A DNA stretch of 64,000 nucleotides from Dyadobacter sp. CY312 (GTDB lineage Bacteria > Bacteroidota > Bacteroidia > Cytophagales > Spirosomataceae): positions 186,001 to 250,000 of the forward strand of contig NZ_JAJUXG010000013.1 in assembly GCF_021390535.1 (NCBI RefSeq). The letters run 5' to 3'. Each line of letters opens with the position of its first letter. The stretch's first letter is position 1. Both the position numbers and the translations under genes were made by a program. Under the pieces are notes generated by a model. It worked only from the letters and a program-made list of their open reading frames with translations, did not search any database and was not told the origin of the DNA. Shown in pieces: positions 26,228 to 35,135 of the stretch.

Positions 26228-28261
26228 ATGAAACGGTCAAATATTCTGTTACTGATCCTTTTAATCACATGTACCTTACCGGGCTTCGGGCAAATCGGTG
26301 TTAAGGAGGGCAAGGATGCTGTTTATGTGTACCTGGCCGACAGACGACTATCGGCGCAAACTCCGATGCAGTCCATAACGGGCGTAAACCTGTTCCGTGC
26401 AATTGGAAAGGAGGATTTTAAACCGATGGGTAGCGTGCAGGCTGCGCTTACTCCCGAAGACTTCAAGAGCAAGGCGGGCAAAGATATTTTGAAGGACATT
26501 CAGGTTCAAAAGAATTTGAAGACCGAACAGGAAGCCTGGGAATTTGTAAAAAAACATCATCTCCTAACCGACTACGGGCTGATCGTACTAAACCCGGATT
26601 TTTCTGTGGCGATGGGTGCGGTTTATAAAGATGCAGAAGTTAAAAAGTCGGGCGCCAAAGATGTACGTTACAAAGCTGAATTCATCACAGTGGACGGAAA
26701 AGGTAATAAAACCGTTGAAGCAAGTCTTATACTCGGCACTCCTCCTGTTATTGCAAAACCAGAATTACAAGCCGTTGTAGAAAACGACTCTTCCATGATC
26801 ATTACCTGGAAACTGAATCAGGCAACATCTCCTGATGTGATGCTCGGACAGATCTGGCTGAGAGAAAGAGCCAATGCACCATTCAAAAAAGCAGGTTATG
26901 CTTTTGCTAACCGGGACGAAAAGAATGAAAATATCACTTTCACCTGGCAGCAGAAGGTTAAACCCGGACTTTCATACGGGCTTTACATGGAACCGCAAAC
27001 GCTTTTGAATCTGCCCGGACCTTTATCCGATACCGTTTCCCTGATTTCAAGAAATTTCAGAAGCTTGGCACAAATACCTATTGCCACTGTTAAGGATACT
27101 TCCAATGGTATTTTTATTTCCTGGAAAACAGTGGGAGATATTTCATTTCTGGGCGGTATCGTCATTGAACGTAGTAAACTTCCATCCGAAGGTTTCGCCT
27201 TGCTGGACACCATTCCGGCATCGGCTACTTCGTATACCGATACGAGGGTTTTACCCAATACTTTATACCATTATCGTTTCAAAATGCTGAGCATTCGTGG
27301 AAGTTTGTCGGAACCTTCGGCTTACGTATCTCACCGCATGTTTGTCAAAAAAAGACCTATTGAAGCACCTGAGCGTGTAAAGATCGTTTACAACCAAACA
27401 GGTAATGCAGTTATCTCCTGGAAACCAGTGCCATCGCCGGAAGTGAGCGGGTATCAGGTATTTCGTACGTTACAGGGAAAAGATCAGTTTGAGCAGGTTT
27501 CCAATCTTTTGCAGGATTCCGTTTTCATTGACACTACGGTTCATAACAGTCGCCTGGTTTATAAATATGCCATCAAAACAATCAATTACGAAAACCGCAC
27601 GAGCGAGCTTTCCAATATTGTATTTGGCAGTCCGGCGGTAGCGATTTTACCCAAAACACCATACGATGTTGAAGGTTATGCAGAAACCGGAAAAATTACC
27701 TTGCGCTGGAAAGACATGGTGGCTTATGATGAATATATCCGCGGCTATACCGTGTACCGGAAGGCATTGGGAGCAGCCATCAAACCGAAAGATACAGAGC
27801 TATCGGCAGAAGCATTACGGGCGGATGGTTTCAGAAAAATCAATCAGGAATTGACCAGAGAAGTTGTTTTTGTTGATAAAACAGCCACACCGGGACTCAG
27901 CTATGCCTATGCGGTAACGTCCTCCGACCAGTTTGGAGTTGAAGGAAATGCACTCGGAGCAAAGAAAATGGATACGCCTAAACTCACATTGCGCGCACCG
28001 GAAATTTATGTCCGACAAACCAGCAAAGGCATTGAAATCACCTGGAACGATGTATTGGTGACCGGAGTAGATAAATACCTTTTGTTCGTTCGCACTCCTG
28101 GTCAAAAAGAACCTGCCCTTCTCGCCGAAATACAACCCGGAAAAGAGTTATATGTCAACTCCACTGCCAAGCCAGGCCAGCAATATTTCTACACCATGCA
28201 AATCAGCGGAAGAGGCTCAAAAAGTCCATTGGGAATTGAAAAAAGCGCACGTAGAGATTAG
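26228..28261 (+). CDS. Secreted protein with about five fibronectin-III domains
   Basis: The 677-residue protein has a signal peptide (ending LPGFGQ at about residue 21), an N-terminal domain of about 150 residues of unknown type (LADRRLSAQTPMQSITGVNL) and about five fibronectin type III repeats, each with an ISWK/ITWK strand and a GYxVYR or YLLFVR strand (about 180, 280, 375, 475 and 590). The C-terminus (GIEKSARRD) lacks a T9SS sorting domain. It begins one base after the stop of the giant gene, which implies translational coupling and joint function. The N-terminal domain may be the part that binds the giant protein or the barrel; this cannot be seen from sequence. Confidence 0.8.
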   Translation: MKRSNILLLILLITCTLPGFGQIGVKEGKDAVYVYLADRRLSAQTPMQSITGVNLFRAIGKEDFKPMGSVQAALTPEDFKSKAGKDILKDIQVQKNLKTEQEAWEFVKKHHLLTDYGLIVLNPDFSVAMGAVYKDAEVKKSGAKDVRYKAEFITVDGKGNKTVEASLILGTPPVIAKPELQAVVENDSSMIITWKLNQATSPDVMLGQIWLRERANAPFKKAGYAFANRDEKNENITFTWQQKVKPGLSYGLYMEPQTLLNLPGPLSDTVSLISRNFRSLAQIPIATVKDTSNGIFISWKTVGDISFLGGIVIERSKLPSEGFALLDTIPASATSYTDTRVLPNTLYHYRFKMLSIRGSLSEPSAYVSHRMFVKKRPIEAPERVKIVYNQTGNAVISWKPVPSPEVSGYQVFRTLQGKDQFEQVSNLLQDSVFIDTTVHNSRLVYKYAIKTINYENRTSELSNIVFGSPAVAILPKTPYDVEGYAETGKITLRWKDMVAYDEYIRGYTVYRKALGAAIKPKDTELSAEALRADGFRKINQELTREVVFVDKTATPGLSYAYAVTSSDQFGVEGNALGAKKMDTPKLTLRAPEIYVRQTSKGIEITWNDVLVTGVDKYLLFVRTPGQKEPALLAEIQPGKELYVNSTAKPGQQYFYTMQISGRGSKSPLGIEKSARRD

Positions 28262-28330
28262 ATCAAAAACGAAATATTTAGTGAGTTACGATCACTCTGG
28301 TTTCAGTAAAACCTTTTAACAATCAACATC

Positions 28331-29659
28331 ATGAAACGCATTATACATACAATCCTGCTAGCTGTTTTTTCTTTATGCCTGCATCCGGCTTGTGAAGAAA
28401 AACTGGACCTACTCCCTCCTACGCTTGCCGATGTGAGTGTTACCGAAGTTGGTGTGAACACGGCCAAAATATCGTCGGCCATAACCAAATCGGGTAATCA
28501 GGAAATTCTTGATTACGGATTTACAATGTCTCTTTCTGCGGATGCTCCCGTCATAGGCGATGGAAGTATCAAAAAAGGAGCCATCGATAGAGCCACGCCT
28601 ACGCCTATCGCCATCAATGCTTCGCTAACCGGCTTGCAAACTGCAACCGAATATTATATCCATGCATTTGCCCTGCTTGAAACCGGACCGGTGTTTAGCG
28701 AGGGTGTGAAGTTTAAAACCTCCAATGTTCAGCAGCCTGTTGTCAAGACAGAGAGTTTTGAGGCGGTTACAATTAACTCGGCTACACTAAAAGGAAGTGT
28801 CTTAGCCAAAGGAAGTTACCCGATATCAGAGTATGGTATTGTATGGAGCGGCACAGCCAATCCTACCACGGCTTCTGCGTCCAAATATCAAGTTAAAGGT
28901 GACATTGCCGCTGTGCCCACTTCCTTTTCTACGGAGGCGCGTGGTCTGTCGCCCAACACCGCTTACCATTTCAGAGCTTATGTAATTTCCAACGGTGTAA
29001 CGAGCTATGGGGCAGACCTGAATTTTAGAACGACGAATGAAGTCCAACCGCAAGTTCAGACCGGAGAAGCGAGGGTTAACTCTACTTTTTCATTGCTGTT
29101 CGGACAGATCACAGCCAAAGGAACTTCGCCCATAACCCAATACGGTATTTGCCTCGCTACAAAAGAAAACCCGACAATCGGGGATTTCAAGGCATTCCTT
29201 AGCGAAGATGTGAGTGAAGTTCCCAGGTCTTATTCGTTTCCGTTTTTCAACCTGCAATTATCGACGACATATCATTATCGTGCTTTCGTGACCATGAACG
29301 GTGTAACTACTTATGGGGAAAACAAAACCTTCCGAACCAGTGAACTTCAACCGACCGTTGAGACTGGTGACGCCAAAGCCTACGACTACTCTGCCTATCT
29401 CAGCGGAAAAATTACAGCCAGAGGAAGCGCAGCTATCACGCACTACGGAGTGTGCTGGTCGGAGACTGCAAACCCGACGATCAGCAATGGCAGATATATG
29501 TTTTTCGGAAATGTTACCACATTCCCCAAATCCTTCCAGGTGTATGCACAGGGACTAATCGATGATAACCTCTACCATTACCGGGCATTTGTCACAATGA
29601 ACGGAGTTACCACTTATGGTGCAGATAAAACCTTCAAAACACCCAAACATGTAAACTGA
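28331..29659 (+). CDS. Lipoprotein with four FN3-like repeats
   Basis: This 442-residue protein has an SPII signal (MKRIIHTILLAVFSLCLHPAC, Cys21) followed by four tandem repeats of about 100 residues. Each contains a YGFxxS or YGIxWS motif, an NPT motif, a YHFRAYV or YHYRAFV strand and an NGVTSYG-FRT or NGVTTYG-F(R/K)T end, a layout common in Bacteroidota surface lipoproteins. Repeats 3 and 4 are also similar at DNA level (about 29268-29334 and 29574-29640). It lies 69 bp after the fibronectin gene in the same direction. Probable role: surface-exposed stalk or adhesive lipoprotein. Confidence 0.8.
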   Translation: MKRIIHTILLAVFSLCLHPACEEKLDLLPPTLADVSVTEVGVNTAKISSAITKSGNQEILDYGFTMSLSADAPVIGDGSIKKGAIDRATPTPIAINASLTGLQTATEYYIHAFALLETGPVFSEGVKFKTSNVQQPVVKTESFEAVTINSATLKGSVLAKGSYPISEYGIVWSGTANPTTASASKYQVKGDIAAVPTSFSTEARGLSPNTAYHFRAYVISNGVTSYGADLNFRTTNEVQPQVQTGEARVNSTFSLLFGQITAKGTSPITQYGICLATKENPTIGDFKAFLSEDVSEVPRSYSFPFFNLQLSTTYHYRAFVTMNGVTTYGENKTFRTSELQPTVETGDAKAYDYSAYLSGKITARGSAAITHYGVCWSETANPTISNGRYMFFGNVTTFPKSFQVYAQGLIDDNLYHYRAFVTMNGVTTYGADKTFKTPKHVN

Positions 29660-29720
29660 TAATTGGATTCGTGGCTCCTTATGGATTGTAAATATTTCAA
29701 TTTCAAAAACTTAATATATC

Positions 29721-30380
29721 ATGAAAACGATCGTCTCAATCTTCAAAAAAATGGTTCTCCAGACTAATAGGAATTGCATTGCCATCGTATTTGTAATGGC
29801 ATTGTCGCTCATGACCCTTAATGCCGTAAAAGCGCAAACCCAGGCTTTGCCATTTATCACAACCTGGCAAACCACCTCTCGTGAAAACCCAACCTCAAAA
29901 CACATTATATTTCCGGGATGGGGTCGTAACTATACCATTTTCTGGACGGGACGTGTGGGTGGACGAACCGTATACGGCCAGCTAGTTGGCAATGGTGCAA
30001 CCCGAATTGATTTCCCGGCGCCAGGGACTTATCAGGTTAGAGTTGGCCCCGGCAGCGGCACCTTCCATCGGTTTATGATGTATGAAAGTGAAAGTAAAAA
30101 GCTTATCAGCGTGGATAAGTGGGGAAGTATTGTTTGGTCATCCATGGGGGCTGCCTTCAAAAATTGCCACAATATGAATGTAATTGCAACGGATATTCCC
30201 AATCTGTCACAAGTAATCGATATGAGCAGCATGTTTGAAAATTGTCTCCTGATGACGGGCAATGCAACTTTTAACTCCTGGAACACAGGTAATGTGAGAA
30301 CAATGAGTAGCCTGTTTAGCAGCGCGCAAAAGTTCAACAACCTATATGGAATTGGAACACAGGCAATGTTACCGACATGA
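29721..30380 (+). pseudogene. BspA-like surface protein, N-terminal part before a frameshift
   Basis: This 219-codon frame has a signal peptide (about 22-40, ending NAVKAQ), a beta-sandwich N-terminal domain (WTGRVGGRTVYGQLVGNG) and the first two BspA/DUF285-type leucine-poor repeats (FNSWNTGNVRTMSSLF). At 30348-30355 the sequence GGAATTGG replaces the GGAAATTGG seen in other repeat units; the loss of one A shifts the frame, and translation stops at 30378-30380. Restoring one base gives a frame that continues without interruption through 31738. The break is either a true mutation, a sequencing or assembly error, or a switch by slippage or recombination. Confidence 0.75.
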
Positions 30381-31738
30381 GCCGGTTGTTTCGCTTTGCC
30401 AGGAATTTTAACCAGGAAATAGGAAATTGGAACACTTCAAAGGTCACAAATATGTCTAATATGTTCTACGCCACGGGTTCTTTCAACAAACCCCTTGGAA
30501 ACTGGAATACGGCAAATGTTACCGATATGTCATACATGTTCAATAGTGCAGGGGCTTTCAACCAACCCATTGGCAATTGGAATACAGCAAATGTGCTGAC
30601 TATGAAAGGCATGTTTGATTCCGCACAAGCTTTCAATCAGGCAATTGGCAGTTGGAATACTTCCAAGGTAAAAAACATGAGCGCAATGTTCTATTTTTCG
30701 AAGGTTTTTAACCAACCTCTCGCAGGTTGGGATACCGGGAATGTGACAGACATGACGGCAATGTTTTGCCATAATTATGTTTTCAATCAGCCCATTGGAA
30801 ACTGGAACACCCAAAATGTCACGAGTATGCATTTGATGTTTTCCATGACCAAGGCATTCAATCAACCCATCGGCGGATGGAATACCGGAAAAGTAACTGA
30901 CATGTCTAAAATGTTTTACGGGCTTCCACTCTTCAATCAACCGATCGGATCGTGGAATACAGCTTCAGTAAAAAATATGTCGTATATGTTCATCAATGCA
31001 AGTGCTTTCAATCAACCAATCGCAAATTGGAATACGTCCGCAGTAACGGATATGTCGCACATGTTTGATCACGCCACTTCCTTCAACCAACCCGTTGGAA
31101 ACTGGAATACAGCAGCCGTTACAGATATGGCCTACATGTTTCTTAGTGCGCCTTCCTTTAATCAGCCTCTTGGAAACTGGCAGGTTGGCAATGTTAAAAG
31201 TATGTATCAAATGTTGGATTCAACAGCCATGTCTACCGATAATTATGGCCAGATATTTATTAATTGGGAAAGTCAAATATTGCAAAGTGGAGTTGTTCTG
31301 GGCGCGGCTACACTTACTTACTGCAAAGGTTCTACTTTTCGCAATCTGATCGTTTCCCGGTATTACTGGGTTATACTTGGCGACAGAAAGGACTGTTCCA
31401 ACTGTACGGGATGTCGCATGGGTGCCAACGAGATAGCTGGTAGTCCTGAGGAATCCAATCTTGCCGAAGTCTCAAAATCTGAAATGGAATCTTCGCCCGG
31501 TCTTGCATATCCTAATCCAACTTCTGACAGGCTTTTCATTAATAATGAGGGTGGCAATATCAATTCCATCAGCATTTTCGACTCAAATGGTCGTATTGTA
31601 CTAAACCAGAATGTCACAAATGGCAGCCTGAATAGAGAGGAAATTTCAATGACCCGCTTTCCTTCCGGCGTTTACATGCTGAGTACGTTTCAGAAGGATG
31701 GTACGCGCAAAAGCCAGAAAATTGTCATCAGCAAGTAA
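30377..31738 (+). pseudogene. BspA-like surface protein, C-terminal part with T9SS sorting domain
   Basis: The 453-codon frame starts at an ATG overlapping the previous stop (ATGA) and lacks a signal peptide of its own. It holds eleven complete 25-residue repeats of the BspA type with the consensus FNQPIGNWNTxxVTDMSxMF, a short spacer region and a C-terminal type IX secretion sorting domain (about 375-453: AYPNPTSDRLFI, ISIFDSNGRIV, FPSGVYMLS, KSQKIVISK). In the intact state the joined protein would be about 673 residues, exported by the Sec system and attached to the surface by T9SS. Without the upstream part it cannot be exported, so the broken state should be non-functional unless the frameshift is corrected. 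Confidence 0.85.
30392..31216 (+). repeat. Tandem 75-bp repeats coding for BspA-type units
   Basis: Eleven consecutive 25-codon units start at FNQ codons with strong DNA similarity in the segment coding for GNWNTANVTDMS. Two more units lie upstream of the frameshift. The array could expand or contract by recombination. Confidence 0.85.
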
Positions 31739-31832
31739 CCAACAAAACATTTCAGCCCGAAAACCACTAACAACCAGCATGGTTTACTAAATTCACTTCG
31801 GATTAGAGCCAGATAACAGGGTATTTGAAGTG

Positions 31833-32273
31833 ATGAAAAGAGTTTATTTTTTGATATTGTTAATTTTAAATGGCTGCGGTCCGGAATATGATACGAAGTA
31901 TTACAAAGCCATTTCGCCGGATAAAGGGCAGACTGCACTATTGAAGCTGGAAATATCAAAGGATTTCTTTCACGGTGATTATCAAATTATATACGATGAT
32001 AAATCAAAAGATGACGGCAAGATTACCGGTAATGTAAAGGGCGATACCCTGACAGGAAATTTCCGCTATTTGTCGAGAGAAAACGCGAGGTCTATTGTTC
32101 CCATTGTTTTCTTAAAAACTGGCAGAAATCTGAGATTGGGTACAGGCGAAGCCGGAACTTACATGGGATTCAAGGTCTACTCGCGCGGAAGTGTATCCTT
32201 CAATGATTCCTTATTCCTGTTTCAACCCATTGAATTACAGGAGTTAAATTCTTTGAAGAATTTAACTAAATAG
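31833..32273 (+). CDS. Small lipoprotein, unknown
   Basis: This 146-residue protein has a short SPII signal with lipobox LNGC (Cys15) and a beta-rich body that contains TGNVKGDTLTGNFRYLS, typical of small lipocalin-like or META-like lipoproteins. An in-frame GTG lies directly before the ATG at 31833; the ATG is preferred. It lies 94 bp after the BspA gene in the same direction and may be the last gene of that run. Function unknown. Confidence 0.75.
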   Translation: MKRVYFLILLILNGCGPEYDTKYYKAISPDKGQTALLKLEISKDFFHGDYQIIYDDKSKDDGKITGNVKGDTLTGNFRYLSRENARSIVPIVFLKTGRNLRLGTGEAGTYMGFKVYSRGSVSFNDSLFLFQPIELQELNSLKNLTK

Positions 32274-32323
32274 AGTTCAGAAGAGCGTTTTGGTAAAATA
32301 TTTGAGAGCAAACCCTGCCGGGG

Positions 32324-32359
32324 CAAAAAAAAGCCGTCTACCAAAGAGGAGACGGCTTA
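32324..32359 (-). terminator. Terminator of the minus-strand lipoprotein gene
   Basis: On the minus strand AAGCCGTCTCC pairs with GTAGACGGCTT and is followed by eight T. It lies 19 bp after the stop codon of the gene at 32379. Confidence 0.8.
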
Positions 32360-32378
32360 GCGCGTAATTTCAACTTAC

Positions 32379-32861
32379 CTATTTTTTCTTGAATTCCAGA
32401 TAAGGAAGTTTCTCTTCAACACCAGTAGCTGTGTTGGTAAGTGCCATTTCAATATTAATCTGCTGCACACCACTTGCATTGATCACTTTCGTGCCCACTC
32501 CTACTACCTTTTGCTTCAAAGCAGCCCCAGAGCTTTGCTCTACATCAACGGTTTCGTTAATTGAAAACTGATCGCCAGAGGTGGTTGTTACATTGGTAAG
32601 ATTCCACTTTTGGGTAAGAATAGGTACGTTTTGCCCCGAAATTGTTGTCGACCTGTTCTGTGTGTAAGCAATTTTAAGCCTGTTATTGTCAAGGCGCTCC
32701 ACATCCCACGTATGCTCCGACAGTATCTGACCGTCTATATAAAGAGTGTAATAATTGCCTACGAACTCCGCTGCAAAATTATTTTCCGGATCCACCTCTT
32801 TGTCTTTATCCTTGCAGGCCCCCATTAGAACAACCAGACAGCAAAAAATTAACTTTTTCAT
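32379..32861 (-). CDS. Hypothetical lipoprotein
   Basis: The 160-residue protein has an SPII signal (CCLVVLMGAC, Cys16), a charged linker (KDKDKEVDPENN) and a small beta-rich domain (FVGNYYTLYIDGQILSEHTW) resembling lipocalin-like domains found in Cytophagales lipoproteins. Function unknown. It has its own terminator. A TACCTTTG box 32 bp upstream (32893-32900) is a possible -7 element. It is convergent with the small lipoprotein at 31833. Confidence 0.75.
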   Translation of the reverse strand: MKKLIFCCLVVLMGACKDKDKEVDPENNFAAEFVGNYYTLYIDGQILSEHTWDVERLDNNRLKIAYTQNRSTTISGQNVPILTQKWNLTNVTTTSGDQFSINETVDVEQSSGAALKQKVVGVGTKVINASGVQQINIEMALTNTATGVEEKLPYLEFKKK

Positions 32862-32892
32862 ATTATAGTGATTGGTGTAAGCTTTGAAAATC

Positions 32893-32900
32893 CAAAGGTA
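32893..32900 (-). promoter_or_regulatory. Possible -7 element (TACCTTTG)
   Basis: The sequence matches TAnnTTTG on the minus strand, 32 bp before the lipoprotein start. No good -33 element was found. Confidence 0.3.
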
Positions 32901-32985
32901 AAAAGTGTATTGTTTATTACTGTTTATTTTTTTAGCATAAAACGGCCTTCCGGGCAGTTTATTATTGTTTTTTTTGCAGGGAAAC

Positions 32986-33939
32986 TTAAAATGGCAACTT
33001 GCCCAGATCTACATTTCCGCCAGAGATAATTATCCCAACGGTTTTCCTCTCGAAAATTGCTCTATTTTTCAAAACCGCTGCAAGTGATACCGCGCCCGAA
33101 GGCTCTACAACAAGTTTCATTCGTTCCCATAAAAACCGCATTGCATCCACAATTTCCTCATCAGATACAGTCAGGATATCGGTCACATGTTCTTTTATGA
33201 CAGGAAATGTTTTATCTCCCAGATAAGTCAGCAGTCCGTCAGCAATGGTTTTTACATAAGGCGCTTTTTCAATTTTCCCACTGCGAAAGGATAAAATGGC
33301 ATCCGCAGCGCCTTCGGGTTCACCTGCAAAAACCTGTGTCCCCGGAGAAAAATAACGAGCCGACAAGGCTGTTCCACTCAACAAACCTCCACCTCCAACC
33401 GGCGCAATGATCACGTCCAGATGCCCGGACACATCTTCTATAAGCTCTTTTGCAGTAGTTGCCTGCCCTGTCATCACCTCATAATTATTGAAGGGATGTA
33501 TGAAAGTTGCACCCGTTTTTGCTACAATTTCTGCCACCGTTCTTTCCCGTTCTTCCGGTGTATTTTTACAGAATGTGATGGCTGCACCGTAGCCTTCCAC
33601 AGCTTTAATTTTCACAAGAGGTGAGTTGTCGGGCATTACGATATAAGCTTTGGCGCCGACCATGGCTGCGGCGTAAGCAATTGCCTGTGCATGGTTTCCG
33701 GAGGAATGCGTTGCTACGCCATTTTTTCTCTGTTCCTCTGTAAGTGTCAGTACAGCATTAAGTCCGCCGCGGGCTTTAAAAGCGCCAATTTTTTGAAGGT
33801 TTTCACATTTGAAATACAACCTGCTTCCGGTTCTTTCATTCAAAAAAGCAGACGTAAAAATCGGTGTGCGATGAATGTACGGCTTTACTAGTTCGTGAGC
33901 CTGAATTATATCTTCCCGGTTCGGGGCATTTTCCAGCAT
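32986..33939 (-). CDS. Threonine/serine dehydratase-like PLP enzyme
   Basis: This 317-residue enzyme belongs to the fold-type II PLP family that contains threonine dehydratase, serine racemase and hydroxyaspartate ammonia-lyases. The Schiff-base lysine is in FKARGG (about 55), the phosphate-binding loops are SSGNHAQA (about 80) and PVGGGGLLSG (about 185), and the C-terminal serine loop is IISGGNVDL. There is no ACT regulatory domain, so it is the short, catabolic or racemase type rather than the biosynthetic IlvA. The start at 33939 fits the family; the frame extends upstream to 34050 through sequence that is also the terminator of the neighbouring gene. Products of the reaction would be 2-oxobutanoate or pyruvate with ammonia, or D-serine. 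Confidence 0.9.
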   Translation of the reverse strand: MLENAPNREDIIQAHELVKPYIHRTPIFTSAFLNERTGSRLYFKCENLQKIGAFKARGGLNAVLTLTEEQRKNGVATHSSGNHAQAIAYAAAMVGAKAYIVMPDNSPLVKIKAVEGYGAAITFCKNTPEERERTVAEIVAKTGATFIHPFNNYEVMTGQATTAKELIEDVSGHLDVIIAPVGGGGLLSGTALSARYFSPGTQVFAGEPEGAADAILSFRSGKIEKAPYVKTIADGLLTYLGDKTFPVIKEHVTDILTVSDEEIVDAMRFLWERMKLVVEPSGAVSLAAVLKNRAIFERKTVGIIISGGNVDLGKLPF

Positions 33940-34013
33940 ATTCTGAATTTTAGAGATAATCGAATTGAGTAAATTATATCGCTTCCAAGTTAATTGAGTT
34001 ATTCCCAAAATGC

Positions 34014-34046
34014 AAAAAGCCTGTCGGTTGACCCGACAGGCTTTTA
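34014..34046 (-). terminator. Terminator of the OmpA-like lipoprotein gene
   Basis: AAAAGCCTGTCGG and CCCGACAGGCTTTT form a perfect stem around a 4-base loop, ending in T-runs on both strands. It is 18 bp after the stop of the gene at 34064. Confidence 0.85.
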
Positions 34047-34063
34047 ACAAAATTTAAATCTGA

Positions 34064-34951
34064 TTATTTACCTGCGTTTGGTGTATACAGGTTAAAGAAC
34101 TGATCCATTTTAGGAGTAATGATGATTTCTGTACGACGGTTCAGGCTACGGTTAGGTGCTGAATCATTCGACACTTTGGGAAGATACTCACCACGGCCAC
34201 CTGCAATCATACGAACTGGCTCAACACCATATTTCTTCTGCAATGTACGAGCAACGGAAGTAGCACGCAATACGCTAAGATCCCAGTTGTCAGATACTTT
34301 ATCAGTAGCGATAGGCACATTATCCGTGTGGCCTTCAATAAGGATGTCGATGTCTTTGTAATCGTTAAGGATTTTAGCCACTTTACCCAAAACTGTTTCA
34401 GCCTGAGTATTGATCACTGAGCTTCCTGAACGGAATAACATCTTGTCGGAAAGAGATACATAAACCACCCCTTTTTTCACTTCGATCTGAACATCTTCAT
34501 CGCTAACATCTTGCAAAGAACGTTTCAGGTTAAGTACAAGTGCCATGTTCAATGAGTCTTTACGCTGAATACTAGCGTTTAGATCACGGATTTGTCCGCC
34601 TTGCGCATCCATCATAGCAAGTGATTTTTTGATACTTTCAGAACCTTCTTTGCTGATCACAGAAAGATCAGACATACGATCCAGAAGGTTGTTGTTGTTT
34701 TTCTTCAAAAATTCGATCTGATCTTCCAGCTCCTTCATTTTAGAAGTTTTGCTGGTCAGTTCGTCATTTTTAAGTTTAAGGTCATTGTTCAAACTTGCCG
34801 TTCTGCTATCACAGTCGTTAAGATCTGCTCTTGCTTTGTCAAGCTGGATTTGAATTTCATTTGCCTTGGTCTGAACAGCAAGCATTTTTTTCTTACTGGC
34901 GCAGGATCCAAGAACAAATAGCATAGCTACGGCTACAAGCGTATTTCTCAT
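34064..34951 (-). CDS. OmpA-family peptidoglycan-binding lipoprotein with coiled coil
   Basis: The 295-residue protein has an SPII signal (MLFVLGSC), a long coiled coil (about 25-110, rich in Leu, Lys, Asp and Asn) and an OmpA-like domain (about 150-275) with the motifs FRSGSSVI, ILIEGHTDNVPI, NWDLSVLRATSVARTL and NRSLNRRTEI; the Asp and Arg that hold diaminopimelate are present. It would tether the outer membrane to peptidoglycan. The start at 34951 is chosen because the signal begins there. It is monocistronic, with a terminator on each side. Confidence 0.93.
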   Translation of the reverse strand: MRNTLVAVAMLFVLGSCASKKKMLAVQTKANEIQIQLDKARADLNDCDSRTASLNNDLKLKNDELTSKTSKMKELEDQIEFLKKNNNNLLDRMSDLSVISKEGSESIKKSLAMMDAQGGQIRDLNASIQRKDSLNMALVLNLKRSLQDVSDEDVQIEVKKGVVYVSLSDKMLFRSGSSVINTQAETVLGKVAKILNDYKDIDILIEGHTDNVPIATDKVSDNWDLSVLRATSVARTLQKKYGVEPVRMIAGGRGEYLPKVSNDSAPNRSLNRRTEIIITPKMDQFFNLYTPNAGK

Positions 34952-35056
34952 AATACTAAGGGTTATTTTTGGTATAATAAACACTGGTTAAAAGGATACA
35001 TACTTTAACTGCCTCAAAAATCAAGCCAGACGGCAGGCATATTGCATTCTAAAACG

Positions 35057-35064
35057 CAAAGGTA
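35057..35064 (-). promoter_or_regulatory. Possible -7 element of the OmpA-like gene (TACCTTTG)
   Basis: The box matches TAnnTTTG on the minus strand. It would give a leader of about 100 bases. A TTG is found 23 bp upstream, which is slightly longer than the usual spacing. Confidence 0.35.
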
Positions 35065-35101
35065 CAAAAAAATCAGATTGCCTAAGACAATCTGATTTTT
35101 C
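35063..35101 (-). terminator. Terminator of the GLPGLI/receptor unit
   Basis: AAATCAGATTG pairs with CAATCTGATTT around a 7-base loop, with T-runs on both strands. It lies 35 bp after the stop codon at 35136. Confidence 0.8.
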
Positions 35102-35135
35102 TAATTTCTTTCTAATTAATTCACCAATCAGTCCT

